This document shows, piece after piece, positions 18,541 through 27,808 of a stretch of 64,000 nucleotides of DNA. The stretch comes from Tunicatimonas pelagia. GTDB taxonomy: Bacteria > Bacteroidota > Bacteroidia > Cytophagales > Cyclobacteriaceae. Position 1 is the first letter of the stretch; every line of letters starts with the position of its first letter. The stretch covers positions 5,035,001 to 5,099,000 of the forward strand of contig NZ_CP120683.1 in assembly GCF_030506325.1 (NCBI RefSeq). Reading direction: 5' to 3'. Position numbers and translations under genes: made by a program. The notes beneath the pieces were generated by a model. It searched no databases and was not told the origin of the DNA. It saw only the letters and a list, made by a program, of their open reading frames with translations.

Positions 18541-18702
18541 AAGTAAAATAACCTCTAACTAAATCTACAGTGTACTTAATTGAGGTCAAAGTGTATCGAA
18601 AGGGCAAGCTATCTACGGAAGAGTTAAATTTTTTTTGCCTTAGCTGTTTACCTGCCCGAGTGGCGAAGTATTAAGTGGCACACATCTAAACCAAATTATC
18701 GT

Positions 18703-20802
18703 ATGCCTAAGATTTGTACTACGCTATTGTTCGCTTTGACGCTAACCCTATCCGGCACCCCGGCCATTAGCCAGCAGATGGTTAAAGATCTACTTACTGG
18801 CCCCGATAGTGGTAATCCCCACGATTTTGTAGAGTTTCAGGGCAGTCTGTATTTCTTTTCTGACTCTCCTCTCGGCTATGCAATGTGGCGGTACCACCCA
18901 AATGCGGGAACTGATATAGTTAGGCTGTTTGGTACTAATAAAACTGCCGGTAATCCGATAGTTTACCAAAACCGTATCTACTTTGAGGAAGGAACCCGTA
19001 ATTTTACCAATCCACGCATTCATTGGGATAGACAAATCTCAAGTTATCACCCATCTACAGGAATAGTAAAGGTGGTAGATAGTAGATTTTCGACGTCTAT
19101 TGTTCACAATGATACCCTATATTTTCAAGGAGCTGCCCCAAACCACCATGACAACCAATGGAGTCTTTATCGCTATCATCCGACTACCGGTATAGAACCT
19201 ATTCTGATTCCGGGTCAATATGACCCGTCATATTGGTCTGACTTTTACGTTGAGGAATTTATCAGCTACAAGGGTGACTTGTATTTCACAGGTGGTCTCG
19301 GTGATACTTTTAATTATACTGAATTTTACCGCTACAACGCTAGTATCGGTAAAGTTGAACATATCATAAATTTCGATAACTTCTATGAAGGTCATGTAAT
19401 TAGTAATGATTCGCTATACCTTCATTTAGGGGGTGGGCTAGGGTCGTCGATAGAAACTGAAAACCTTTGGCGTTACCATCCTACTGCCGGACTTAAGAAA
19501 GTAGTACACCAAAGTAGTAGATATATTGGTTATGGTTGCCAATGTGGTGATAATATAGCTGTTCTTGATGGTATTATATACTTCAACGCTTACGACTCAC
19601 TACATGGCTACGAATTGTGGAGCTATGGGCCTGTTTCGGGTAAAAATCAACTTGTAGCAGATATCTATCCTGGAAAGGAAGGTAGCCGTCCCAGCGGTTT
19701 AATAACTTACAATGGTAGGATATACTTCAGGGCCTATAACTCTTTGTACGGCCATGAATTGTGGAGCTATGATCCTTCTACTGGAGCTCAGTTAGTAAAA
19801 GATATCAATCCGAATAAGGTGTTAAGTAGATATTATCCAGATGGTGGAAGTCGTCCTACAGGTTTTACCATCTACAAAGGTTCTCTCTTTTTTGCGGCTA
19901 ATGATGGAAAACACGGAAGGGAGCTGTGGGCGTACAATAGTTATCCTATCACCTGCGCTTATTGCAACCCGGATGACTGGGAGTTTGAAGCAGAAAGTGA
20001 CCAGGATGATAGCGGTTTCCGTCGGGCGCGTAGTAAGTACCTCTACGACGTTGACGGTGCTACACTGGCGGGGTTCACGATGTCAGCCAAGTCAGGTGAA
20101 GGGGAAACCCTTTGGGAAGAGGAGATGGAGATGTCCGGCGAACTGGAGCTTCCCTATCTGGACGATCCCGCTACGAAGCTTGCCTTTACCCGACATAGCG
20201 AAGAAGTATCCCAAACCCTGCTGGAACTGGACCCGCAGCTCGCCCAGGCGGGGGTATCTTACCTACAAGTAGCCAGTGACCCAGCGGAAAACCGCCTTTC
20301 GTTACAGATTAATACTTTGGAGGAACAAGGCTTGCTGGTACACTTTGCCCTACAGAGCGCAGAGGGCGAAGTGGTGTACCAAGAAGTGCTAGAAGCCCCT
20401 TGGGAAGGCGAGCTAGAAGAGCTACCCGAATTGGCTAATCATACCGTCGTATTGTCAGTGGCCGGAGAAAACTACCGTACCAGTAGCTATACAAAAGAGA
20501 GTGCCTCGCTATCGGCTGAGGTATTGCCAACGGATGGTAGCCTGTCATCTTCACTACAAGTCTACCCCAATCCGGTAGTCAATCATATACTGCACCTCAA
20601 TGTAGTAGGGGAGGAAGCCAGTCCAATATCGGTGCAAGTACTCAACCTAATGGGCCAAACAGTACTGCAACGTGAGTTAGCTACCCGAATGGGACAACAA
20701 CAGCTCACAGTTGATATGCAAGGCATACCCAAAGGGGCGTATATTCTAAAGGTGCAGCAGGGGCAACAACAAAGTACGACCCGACTACTGGTAGTCGAGT
20801 AG
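18703..20802 (+). CDS. Secreted ELW-repeat protein with T9SS type A sorting signal
   Basis: The 699-residue protein starts with a signal peptide (MPKICTTLLFALTLTLSG, cleavage near ISQQ). Degenerate propeller-like repeats follow, with WRYHP/ELWSY cores at about residues 64, 160, 258, 304, 352 and 407, resembling ELWxxDGT-type repeats of Bacteroidota. A linker with CAYCNP (about 421) leads to an acidic, beta-rich stalk. The last ~80 residues form a T9SS C-terminal domain: VYPNPVVNHIL, VQVLNLMGQTV, IPKGAYILKV and a basic TTRLLVVE end. It should be exported by Sec, then secreted or anchored by T9SS. Ligand or activity is unknown. The 3' part is visibly richer in G+C than the 5' part. Confidence 0.85.
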   Translation: MPKICTTLLFALTLTLSGTPAISQQMVKDLLTGPDSGNPHDFVEFQGSLYFFSDSPLGYAMWRYHPNAGTDIVRLFGTNKTAGNPIVYQNRIYFEEGTRNFTNPRIHWDRQISSYHPSTGIVKVVDSRFSTSIVHNDTLYFQGAAPNHHDNQWSLYRYHPTTGIEPILIPGQYDPSYWSDFYVEEFISYKGDLYFTGGLGDTFNYTEFYRYNASIGKVEHIINFDNFYEGHVISNDSLYLHLGGGLGSSIETENLWRYHPTAGLKKVVHQSSRYIGYGCQCGDNIAVLDGIIYFNAYDSLHGYELWSYGPVSGKNQLVADIYPGKEGSRPSGLITYNGRIYFRAYNSLYGHELWSYDPSTGAQLVKDINPNKVLSRYYPDGGSRPTGFTIYKGSLFFAANDGKHGRELWAYNSYPITCAYCNPDDWEFEAESDQDDSGFRRARSKYLYDVDGATLAGFTMSAKSGEGETLWEEEMEMSGELELPYLDDPATKLAFTRHSEEVSQTLLELDPQLAQAGVSYLQVASDPAENRLSLQINTLEEQGLLVHFALQSAEGEVVYQEVLEAPWEGELEELPELANHTVVLSVAGENYRTSSYTKESASLSAEVLPTDGSLSSSLQVYPNPVVNHILHLNVVGEEASPISVQVLNLMGQTVLQRELATRMGQQQLTVDMQGIPKGAYILKVQQGQQQSTTRLLVVE

Positions 20803-20810
20803 CCTTAGTC

Positions 20811-20841
20811 CCCTCTAATCCCTTTTGAAAAAAGGGGAATG
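20811..20841 (+). terminator. Hairpin after the ELW-repeat gene, terminator-like
   Basis: CCCTTTT (20820-20826) pairs with AAAAGGG (20830-20836) around a 3-nt loop shortly after the stop at 20802. A good T tract does not follow, so it may only partly terminate or protect the 3' end. Confidence 0.4.
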
Positions 20842-20886
20842 TATTTCGTTCCCCCCATCTTTATAAACCCTCAATTCATAACACTT

Positions 20887-21327
20887 ATGAAAAATCTTAG
20901 TTTACTTACCCTTCTTTTCTTTGCTACTCTTTTCATAACTGCCTGCGGTGGTGAAGAAGATAGCGAACCTAATACCCCTGGCGGGGACTATGTTCGCCTA
21001 TACTATCCGGAGGCTACTGGTATGGATATTGATTTCACGCTCAGTGGAAATACTACTACTGCCCAACGGGAAAACAATACCTTTGATGGCGGTAGCCTAC
21101 TGGGTACCCAGCGTGAAATTCGCTACGTATTTGCGGGAGATATTCCCGACGGAATGTACACCCTAACCGCCACCTTAGTAAGCGGAGATCCCTCGGGCTT
21201 TATCATTGAGGTCCGAACTAACGATGGCATTGGGGGCGGTAACGTCAGTGCTAACTTTGACCAGGACACTTCCGAGATAATCGTTCAAATGCAGGTAACG
21301 GGCGATGAGGTAGAGTTTATTCTGTAG
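20887..21327 (+). CDS. Small lipoprotein of unknown function
   Basis: The start is at ATG 20887 (146 residues), which places a proper lipoprotein signal at the N-terminus: MKNLSLLTLLFFATLF and lipobox ITAC, with Cys20 as the lipidated residue. An upstream in-frame ATG at 20839 would add 16 residues ahead of the leader. The acidic stretch right after the cysteine (GGEEDSE) resembles surface-export signals reported for some Bacteroidota lipoproteins. The mature ~125 residues look like a single beta-sandwich of short strands (IDFTLSGN, MYTLTATLVSG, IIVQMQVTGDEVEFIL). I recognise no family. It sits between two other cell-envelope genes in the same direction. Confidence 0.75.
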   Translation: MKNLSLLTLLFFATLFITACGGEEDSEPNTPGGDYVRLYYPEATGMDIDFTLSGNTTTAQRENNTFDGGSLLGTQREIRYVFAGDIPDGMYTLTATLVSGDPSGFIIEVRTNDGIGGGNVSANFDQDTSEIIVQMQVTGDEVEFIL

Positions 21328-21459
21328 GATACAGGCAGTCATTGGTATGAGTTAGGGAGTAATTTAAACTTATGCCCCTATTCGCGACAAATTGGCTACA
21401 ATTCACTCCATTGAATAGCCTATTCAGGGTACTTCCTTACTCCAATTATTCATAGATAG

Positions 21460-21498
21460 GGTTGGTAAGTGTGAAAATAATCATCACATACCCAAACC
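21460..21498 (+). promoter_or_regulatory. Imperfect hairpin in the leader of the FAS1 gene
   Basis: GGTTGGTAAGTGTG (21460-21473) and CACATACCCAAACC (21485-21498) pair at about 11 of 14 positions around an 11-nt loop. The structure ends 6 nt before the ATG at 21505, where it could influence translation. No known riboswitch motif is recognised. Confidence 0.3.
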
Positions 21499-21504
21499 TA
21501 TTTT

Positions 21505-24500
21505 ATGATGAAAGCACTTTGGAAACCTTTTTTAACTGCCCGCTACCCACTGGCGGTAGTACTCAGCCTGTTGGTGGTATTTACTGCCTGCGAGGATGAA
21601 GAAAACAACCCGGTTAACCCCGAACCAGAAGCCAACGCCCTGGAGCTGGCGAATGATAATGACGAGCTAAGTAATCTAGTAGACGCAATAAATCGTACCG
21701 ACCTAGCCGATGCCCTGTCAGATGACAATAACCCGGTCACGATCTTTGCCCCTAATAACTCGGCTTTTGCTGATTATATAGCGAACAACGATAATTTTTC
21801 TAGCCTGGGCGAGATTCCTGAAGATGTTTTGACCGATGTGCTAAGCTACCACGTAGTAGCTAGTAAAACGCTGGCTGCTAATCTTTCCGAAGGCGATGTT
21901 GCTACTTTGCTATCAGGAGAAAGCATTGGCGTGACGCGAGACAATGGTGTAATTCTGAACGGAAATATCCGGGTAATCAGCGCTGATAATGAAGTATCTA
22001 ATGGGGTAGTCCATATTATTGACGGAGTACTTGACCCTAATGCCCGCCAAGAAGCTGATCAATCTATCGTAGAGATTGTCACCGAAGGGGAAGATTTTAG
22101 CATTTTGGAAACCGCCCTCACTAAATTCCCCGATGTGGTAGAAACGCTGCAAGGCGACGGTCCATTTACCGTATTTGGCCCGAGTAACGGTGCCTTTGCT
22201 AAATTCTTAGAAGAAGATGATCGTTTTGCGGAACTAGACGACATTCCGGACGATGTGCTGAAAGCTGTGCTCCAGTACCACGTGTTGGCCGGAGAAAAAC
22301 TAGCGGATGACTTAGGCGAAAGCGAAGAAACCGTGCAAGGTGAATCAATCACGATTGCCAAGAACGACGATGGAGTTACCTTAAATGGCGACATTATGGT
22401 TAGTTCGGCTGACGTAATGGCTACCAACGGCGTAATTCACGTAATTGATAATGTGCTTTTACCGCCCTCACTTGACCCTCAACCTACCATCGCTGAACTA
22501 GCGGTAGCAACCGATGATCTAAGCATCTTAGTAGCTGCCCTACAGCGCGCTCCCGATTTGCTAGAAGCAGCCGCAAATGCTGAATCTACGTTAACCGTAT
22601 TTGCCCCCACCAACGCGGCCTTTGAGCAGCTACTAGCCGATAGCGAAGAGTTTACGACCTTGAATGATATTCCCGATGACGTACTGACGACTATTTTGCA
22701 GTACCATATTTTAGGCAGTATCAAGCAAGCAGCTGATCTAACTGAAAGTGAAGAGACCTTAAACGGTGAGTCTATTATGGTGACGACCACCGAAGGAGAA
22801 GAACCTCTTGATATTTCGGTAGTGCTCAATGGAGAAGTAAACGTGGCTACTGCCGATATTATGGCATCCAATGGCGTGGTGCATCTGATCGACCAAGTTC
22901 TGATGCCTCCGTCGTTGTTGCCCCAGCCTACCATTGCTGAAATTGCCACTAGTACCGATAACCTAAGTATTTTAGTAGCTGCCTTACAACGAGCACCCGA
23001 CTTGTTAGCAGCGGCGGGTAATGCCGAAGCGATGCTCACCGTATTCGCCCCTAGCAATGAAGCTTTTGCTAAGCTATTGGAAGAAGACCCCCGTTTCAGT
23101 AGCCTGGATGATATTCCAGATGAGGTACTGACGCAAATTTTGCAGTACCACATTTTAGGTGCTACTAAGTTAGCTGAAGACTTAGTTGAAACTGAAGAAA
23201 CATTGTCAGGAGAAAGCCTATCCATTGATAAGTCAGACGGAGTAGTCATCAATGGCAATGTAACCGTAACTACTGCCGACGTAATGGCAGCGAACGGCGT
23301 CGTTCACTTGATTGACCGCGTGCTTGTACCTGAATCATTAGCCCCTCCGGCAACCATCGCCCAAATTGCGAGCAATACTGAAGCGCTAAGCACACTGGTT
23401 GCGGCTTTACAACGTACTCCTGATTTGCTAGAAACAGCGGGTGACTTCAACGCCGACATTACCGTGTTTGCCCCCACCAATGATGCTTTTACTGATTTAT
23501 TAGCTACACTTTCTGAAGCGTTAGGAGTTCAGCTTAGCGGGTTAGATGATGTGCCCGACTATGTGCTACGCCGAGTGTTAGAATATCACATTTTGAACAG
23601 TGGTAAGCTAGCTGCTGAGTTAGAGGGTAAAGAAGAAACGCTAGAAGGCAGTAACCTAGATATTAACAAGAATGGCGGAGTAGTAATTAACGAAACCACG
23701 AACGTAATTGCCGACCTGGCCAACATTGAAGCGGCCAACGGAGTGGTACACGTCATCGATGAAGTATTAGTTCCCAGATTTATTCTCCGGTCTATCGGAA
23801 CGATGCTGCAACCGGCCGTATTTGATGCTGAAGGTCGGTTCACCACCTTCTTGGCTGCCGTAGAAGCAGCGGGTGTAACCGTAATTGCCGAACCAACCGC
23901 CAACTGGACGCTATTCCTACCGACCAATGAGGCTTTTGAGCAGCTGATAGCGGAAGATAATGGGTTTAACAGTGCTGAGGAATTATTAGCGGCGGAGAAT
24001 CTGGAAGATATACTGCTGTATCATTTGAGCGGTATCCGAAGAGCATCCACTGACTTTGCTCAAGGAGCATCGGCTACCCACTCTCGGCTGAAAATAAACG
24101 ACAAGTTTATTGAGATTAGCATCAGTAACAACGGAGCGAATGGAATCTTCATTAACGGTGAGATTCAAGTGATTGAAGCCGATATTGATACCGATAATGG
24201 AGTGGTACACATTGTTGATGGAGTATTGATCCCTTCTACTCAAACGGTAACGGAAATTGCCGTAGCAGCTACGCAAGGTGACGCACCTCAGTTCACCCAA
24301 CTGGTGGCAGCTCTTGCAAAAGTAGAGGAAGCCAGCGTGGGTAATCCAGATTTATTACCACTAGTAAGTATTCTTGACGAGGAGCGGGGTGATGAGTTGT
24401 CTCCCTTCACGGTATTCGCCCCAACGGATGCAGCATTTGCAGAACTTTATCAGGCTTTAGATGTAAATGGCGTAGATGAGATAGATGCGGCAACTCTGCA

Positions 24501-24720
24501 AGCGGTACTGCTACTGCACGTTTCTAGCGGTGAAGACTTCTATTCCACGGACTTAACCAACGGCGCACTGGAGATGATAGGCGGGGAAATTACCATCAAT
24601 GCCGACAATCTTACCATTGCCGATGGTAGCGAAGATAGTGCTGATGCCTCTATTGTGGGAGCAAATATTTTAGCTACCAATGGGGTAATTCATGTAATAG
24701 ACCAAGTACTACTACCATAA
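21505..24720 (+). CDS. Lipoprotein with seven FAS1 (fasciclin) domains
   Basis: The 1071-residue protein has a lipoprotein signal with lipobox VFTAC (Cys29) and an acidic EDEEN tail after the cysteine. That tail suggests display on the outer face of the outer membrane. Seven FAS1 domains of about 130-150 residues follow. Each has the H1-like box (TVFAPTNAAF and variants) and the H2-like box (NGVVHLIDQVL and variants). Domains 3, 4 and 5 are very similar to each other (AALQRAPDLLEAA in common), indicating recent tandem duplication. Domain 6 is divergent (WTLFLPTNEAF) and domain 7 has an insertion. FAS1 domains mediate cell-cell or cell-matrix adhesion. A strong terminator follows the gene. Confidence 0.93.
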   Translation: MMKALWKPFLTARYPLAVVLSLLVVFTACEDEENNPVNPEPEANALELANDNDELSNLVDAINRTDLADALSDDNNPVTIFAPNNSAFADYIANNDNFSSLGEIPEDVLTDVLSYHVVASKTLAANLSEGDVATLLSGESIGVTRDNGVILNGNIRVISADNEVSNGVVHIIDGVLDPNARQEADQSIVEIVTEGEDFSILETALTKFPDVVETLQGDGPFTVFGPSNGAFAKFLEEDDRFAELDDIPDDVLKAVLQYHVLAGEKLADDLGESEETVQGESITIAKNDDGVTLNGDIMVSSADVMATNGVIHVIDNVLLPPSLDPQPTIAELAVATDDLSILVAALQRAPDLLEAAANAESTLTVFAPTNAAFEQLLADSEEFTTLNDIPDDVLTTILQYHILGSIKQAADLTESEETLNGESIMVTTTEGEEPLDISVVLNGEVNVATADIMASNGVVHLIDQVLMPPSLLPQPTIAEIATSTDNLSILVAALQRAPDLLAAAGNAEAMLTVFAPSNEAFAKLLEEDPRFSSLDDIPDEVLTQILQYHILGATKLAEDLVETEETLSGESLSIDKSDGVVINGNVTVTTADVMAANGVVHLIDRVLVPESLAPPATIAQIASNTEALSTLVAALQRTPDLLETAGDFNADITVFAPTNDAFTDLLATLSEALGVQLSGLDDVPDYVLRRVLEYHILNSGKLAAELEGKEETLEGSNLDINKNGGVVINETTNVIADLANIEAANGVVHVIDEVLVPRFILRSIGTMLQPAVFDAEGRFTTFLAAVEAAGVTVIAEPTANWTLFLPTNEAFEQLIAEDNGFNSAEELLAAENLEDILLYHLSGIRRASTDFAQGASATHSRLKINDKFIEISISNNGANGIFINGEIQVIEADIDTDNGVVHIVDGVLIPSTQTVTEIAVAATQGDAPQFTQLVAALAKVEEASVGNPDLLPLVSILDEERGDELSPFTVFAPTDAAFAELYQALDVNGVDEIDAATLQAVLLLHVSSGEDFYSTDLTNGALEMIGGEITINADNLTIADGSEDSADASIVGANILATNGVIHVIDQVLLP

Positions 24721-24741
24721 TAGGCGATTTGGTAGTATATT

Positions 24742-24782
24742 AGAAACCCTGAACCCGCAGTGGTCAGGGTTTCTTTTCTTTC
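24742..24782 (+). terminator. Rho-independent terminator after the FAS1 gene
   Basis: AGAAACCCTGA (24742-24752) pairs perfectly with TCAGGGTTTCT (24764-24774) around an 11-nt loop. It is followed by a T-rich run, 22 bp after the stop at 24720. Confidence 0.85.
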
Positions 24783-24863
24783 ATTCGTAGATTTTCTAGA
24801 TGGTAGCTATTATTTGTTGACAATCATTCGTTGACTGCCTAGTGTTGACCGGAATTGTTTAGT

Positions 24864-25907
24864 ATGAATGTTAATATATTTCATCATCGTTATCGCTACG
24901 TATTTATCCTGCTGCTAGCTGGATATTCTTATCTGAATATTCTTTTTACCAGTGGCGACCAACTGTTGGAAATGTCACTAGCAAAGTGGCAGTTTTTCAC
25001 GCTGATACTTTTTGTAGTACTGCTAGTGTGGGAAATTGACCGTTGGCTGTGGAAGCAGGTAGACCGACGTTTTACTACCCCTTCCTCCCGTATTGTCCCG
25101 CTAGTTCCTTACTTCTTACTGAGTCTGGTTAACGTACTACTGTCTTCCTTAGTAGTAGTTTATGTAACTACGCTGTGGCAAGGTGAAGCATTCACGGAGA
25201 ATATATCCTTACTGAAGCTAGCACTGGCGTTTGCCTTTCGTATTAATTTATTCCTGCATACGGTAAATGCTATTGTTTACTTTAACCGTAAACTAGTGGC
25301 TAGCCGATTGGAAGCCGAGCAACTAAAAACCCTAAGTGCCGAATCTCAGTTCGAGGCCCTTCGTAATCAGATTAATCCTCACTTTTTGTTCAACTCGTTT
25401 AACGTACTAACAGAGTTGGTGCATAAAGATGCAAATGTAGCCACGGAGTTTATTCAGCAGTTGTCGCGAGTGTACCGTTATTTGCTGTATAATCAGGAAA
25501 GTGAAACGGTGACTTTAAAAGCAGAAATAGAATTTGTAGAAGCGTTTATTTTCTTACTAAAAATCCGGTTTGCCGAAAGCATTATAATTCACACTAATTT
25601 ATCGGAGCATCAGATGGAAAGCTACGCCATTCCCCCGGCGGCATTACAAATTCCGGTTGAAAATGCCATTAAGCACAACATTGTTTCCCGAAAACAACCA
25701 CTCACTGTTGAGATTTTTTTAGAAAACAACCATCTGGTTATTCGTAATAACCTCCAGCGCCGTCAAACATATATTGAATCGGGTGGGTTAGGTCTACAGA
25801 ACATACAACAGCGGTTTGCCTATCTTACCCAACAGGAGGTGCAAATTGAAGAAAACGAAACTCACTTTACAGTTAAGTTGCCGCTGGTAGAAAACGTAGC
25901 GGTATAA
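24864..25907 (+). CDS. LytS-type sensor histidine kinase
   Basis: The start is at ATG 24864 (347 residues); a TTG three codons upstream is also open. Four hydrophobic helices (about 10-30, 43-60, 75-105, 115-135) form a small membrane sensor without a recognised extracellular domain. A short coiled linker (RLEAEQLKTLSAE) leads to the His_kinase motif NPHFLFNSFNVL with phospho-acceptor His173. A shortened ATPase with IPVENAIKHN and GLGLQNIQQRF follows. This is the LytS/YehU class common in Bacteroidota. The response regulator starts 2 bp after its stop, so the two are co-transcribed and almost certainly partners. Confidence 0.92.
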   Translation: MNVNIFHHRYRYVFILLLAGYSYLNILFTSGDQLLEMSLAKWQFFTLILFVVLLVWEIDRWLWKQVDRRFTTPSSRIVPLVPYFLLSLVNVLLSSLVVVYVTTLWQGEAFTENISLLKLALAFAFRINLFLHTVNAIVYFNRKLVASRLEAEQLKTLSAESQFEALRNQINPHFLFNSFNVLTELVHKDANVATEFIQQLSRVYRYLLYNQESETVTLKAEIEFVEAFIFLLKIRFAESIIIHTNLSEHQMESYAIPPAALQIPVENAIKHNIVSRKQPLTVEIFLENNHLVIRNNLQRRQTYIESGGLGLQNIQQRFAYLTQQEVQIEENETHFTVKLPLVENVAV

Positions 25908-25909
25908 CT

Positions 25910-26665
25910 ATGGACGTACTTATTGTTGAAGACGAACCCCTCGCCAGTGAACGGCTCACCGAGCTGATTTCTCAATGTGATGCCTCAATACGAGTACGCG
26001 ATACGCTCGATACTGTAGAGGACTGTGTTGAATTCTTTGCTAAAGAAAATCCAGTGGACTTGGTATTCCTCGATATTCAGTTATCCGATGGAATCAGCTT
26101 TGAAATTTTTAGTCGAATTGAAGTAGACACCCCGGTGGTGTTTACCACTGCTTACGATCAATACGCGCTACAAGCGTTCAAAGTGAATAGTATTGATTAT
26201 CTACTCAAGCCAATCAACCCTACGGAGCTTGAGGCTGCTTTGCAGCGATTTTTACGCCAGCAAATACGTCCGGCAGTAGATTATCGGTTACTACAACAGA
26301 TGCACGCGCGGCTCAATTCTCCTTACCAATCGCGTTTTTTGGTAAAATCGGGGAATCATTATCATTCTATTAGCCAAAGCGACATTGCGTACTTTCAGGC
26401 GGACGGAAAAGTGGTTTACTTAGTTACTAAAGAAGCCCGGCGCTACGTGATTGACTACACAATGGAGCGGCTAGAACATGATTTGCTACCACCCGAAAGC
26501 TTTTTTCGAGTAAACCGAACCTTCATTATAAGTATTGATACTATTCAAGGCATACAGAATTATGCCAACGGTCGCTTGAAGTTGACTTTACAGCCTGTTG
26601 CCGAACAAGATGTTATTGTCAGTCGAGAAAAAGTCACTTTCTTTAAAGCTTGGCTAAATTCCTAA
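25910..26665 (+). CDS. LytTR-family response regulator
   Basis: The 251-residue protein has an N-terminal receiver domain starting MDVLIVEDEPLA. The acidic pocket is EDE, the phosphorylated Asp55 sits in LVFLDIQLSDG, and Lys is in LKPINP. A LytTR DNA-binding domain follows at about 145-251 (FLVKSGNHYHSI, IAYFQADGKVVYL, FFRVNRTFIIS). LytTR proteins bind DNA through beta strands and often regulate cell-envelope or extracellular functions. It forms the second gene of the two-component operon. Its targets are unknown; the upstream FAS1 adhesin is separated by a strong terminator. Confidence 0.94.
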   Translation: MDVLIVEDEPLASERLTELISQCDASIRVRDTLDTVEDCVEFFAKENPVDLVFLDIQLSDGISFEIFSRIEVDTPVVFTTAYDQYALQAFKVNSIDYLLKPINPTELEAALQRFLRQQIRPAVDYRLLQQMHARLNSPYQSRFLVKSGNHYHSISQSDIAYFQADGKVVYLVTKEARRYVIDYTMERLEHDLLPPESFFRVNRTFIISIDTIQGIQNYANGRLKLTLQPVAEQDVIVSREKVTFFKAWLNS

Positions 26666-26680
26666 GCTATGCTTATTTTT

Positions 26681-26763
26681 GGGTATTGGGAGTTAGGGGT
26701 TGGGCCCCAGAATGCATATAGTTCTAATCATTGCCCCCCTCAATATCCAGCAACTAAACCCTA
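26681..26763. repeat. Word-repeat intergenic element (GGGTATTGGGAGTTAGGGG words), two arms
   Basis: GGGTATTGGGAGTTAGGGGT (26681-26700) is an imperfect complement of the second arm near 26735-26763, which contains CCCCTCAATATCCAGCAACT. A 78-codon open frame here is only the read-through of this element. It lies between the LytTR regulator and the small membrane protein. Confidence 0.55.
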
Positions 26764-26772
26764 TTTTAACCT

Positions 26773-27165
26773 ATGCGTTATTTTTTCCTCCTCTCGTGCA
26801 TACTTGGCTTTTCAACGTCATTATTTGCTCAAAATAATTCATCGCCAGCTTCTCTCAACCCAGACTCACTACGGGCCGAAATTATGCAATTACGTACTGA
26901 GCTAGAAGAAACTCAGGCAAATCTACGCATATCCCATAACCGGTTTCGCACCGGGATTTTAACATCAGCTATTGGGTACTCTATCGTTATTTTGGGTGGT
27001 GTACTGGGTGGTAGCGAAGACTATGCTGAATGGGGGCAACCGCTAATATTCACTGGTGGAGTAATTGGAGTTGCGGGGGCAGTATTCATTTTTAATTCTA
27101 ATACCTTTATTGGACGCGCTGGGGGTATTCCATCCCGACGAGAACGAAAAAAGGATGGAAGCTAA
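26773..27165 (+). CDS. Small secreted or membrane protein, unknown
   Basis: The 130-residue protein has a signal peptide (MRYFFLLSCILGFSTSLFAQ). A short charged coiled-coil segment follows (LRAEIMQLRTELEETQANL, about 33-51). Then come two hydrophobic helices (TSAIGYSIVILGGVLGG and LIFTGGVIGVAGAVFIF) and a basic tail RRERKKDG. The layout suggests a periplasmic coiled coil attached to an inner-membrane hairpin. I do not recognise the family. Its last 11 bp overlap the start of the HAD phosphatase gene, so the two are probably translationally coupled. Confidence 0.7.
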   Translation: MRYFFLLSCILGFSTSLFAQNNSSPASLNPDSLRAEIMQLRTELEETQANLRISHNRFRTGILTSAIGYSIVILGGVLGGSEDYAEWGQPLIFTGGVIGVAGAVFIFNSNTFIGRAGGIPSRRERKKDGS

Positions 27166-27784
27166 GAAGACCCTTGTTTTCGATTTTGATGGCACCATTG
27201 CCGATACGCTACCTCGTATTTTGACCATCAGTAACCGCTTGGCTCCTGACTTTGGCTACCGACAAGTACCGGATGATGAAATTGAAATGCTGCGAAGTGT
27301 TCGCTCTCGGGAGGCACTGAAGTTACTCCAGATTCCGATGTTGCGTATTCCGGCGATTGCCATCCGAATGAAAGCGGAGTTACAAAAAGAAATGCATTTG
27401 ATTCAGCCCATTAGCTCTATGAAGGAAGTATTGGGGGAGCTAAAGACGACGTATCAGTTGGGAATTGTTACTTCCAACTCCCAACCAAATGTAGAGCGTT
27501 TTCTGGAAGCCAACGGTATGGCATTTTTTGAATTTATCTATTCGTCATCGTCCTTATTTGGGAAAACTCGAGTGCTAAAACGACTGCTCAAGCAGCATCA
27601 GGTGAAACGGCAAGAAATGGCCTATGTTGGCGACGAAACCCGCGATATTGATGCCGCCAGAAAAACAGGTATTGATATGATTGCCGTTTCTTGGGGAGCC
27701 AACACGGCTGACGCACTGGCTCGATTAAATCCCCAACATCTTATTCATCATCCGGATGGGTTATTAGCGCTATTGAGTAGGTGA
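27155..27784 (+). CDS. HAD-superfamily phosphatase (phosphoglycolate phosphatase-like)
   Basis: With the ATG at 27155 the protein has 209 residues and opens MEAKKTLVFDFDGTIAD. Asp10 (nucleophile) and Asp12 form HAD motif I. Motif II is IVTSNSQPN and the acidic motif IV is YVGDETRDIDAARKTG. The helical cap between motifs I and II is of type C1, as in Gph/phosphoglycolate phosphatases and PpaX. The reaction is phosphomonoester hydrolysis; the substrate is not determined. A longer frame from 27065 would add 30 residues inside the preceding gene and is unlikely. Its 3' end is convergent with the DUF4249 gene. Confidence 0.9.
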   Translation: MEAKKTLVFDFDGTIADTLPRILTISNRLAPDFGYRQVPDDEIEMLRSVRSREALKLLQIPMLRIPAIAIRMKAELQKEMHLIQPISSMKEVLGELKTTYQLGIVTSNSQPNVERFLEANGMAFFEFIYSSSSLFGKTRVLKRLLKQHQVKRQEMAYVGDETRDIDAARKTGIDMIAVSWGANTADALARLNPQHLIHHPDGLLALLSR

Positions 27785-27808
27785 CTGTAGGGTAGTTCTT
27801 TCATTATG

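Noticed and set aside
22479-23258. A 259-codon antisense open frame inside the FAS1 gene
   Set aside because: It is a mirror of the Ser/Ala-rich repeat codons of the sense gene, which has clear domains throughout.
26669-26905. A 78-codon frame after the LytTR regulator
   Set aside because: It consists of translated word-repeat spacer and then overlaps the next gene in another frame.
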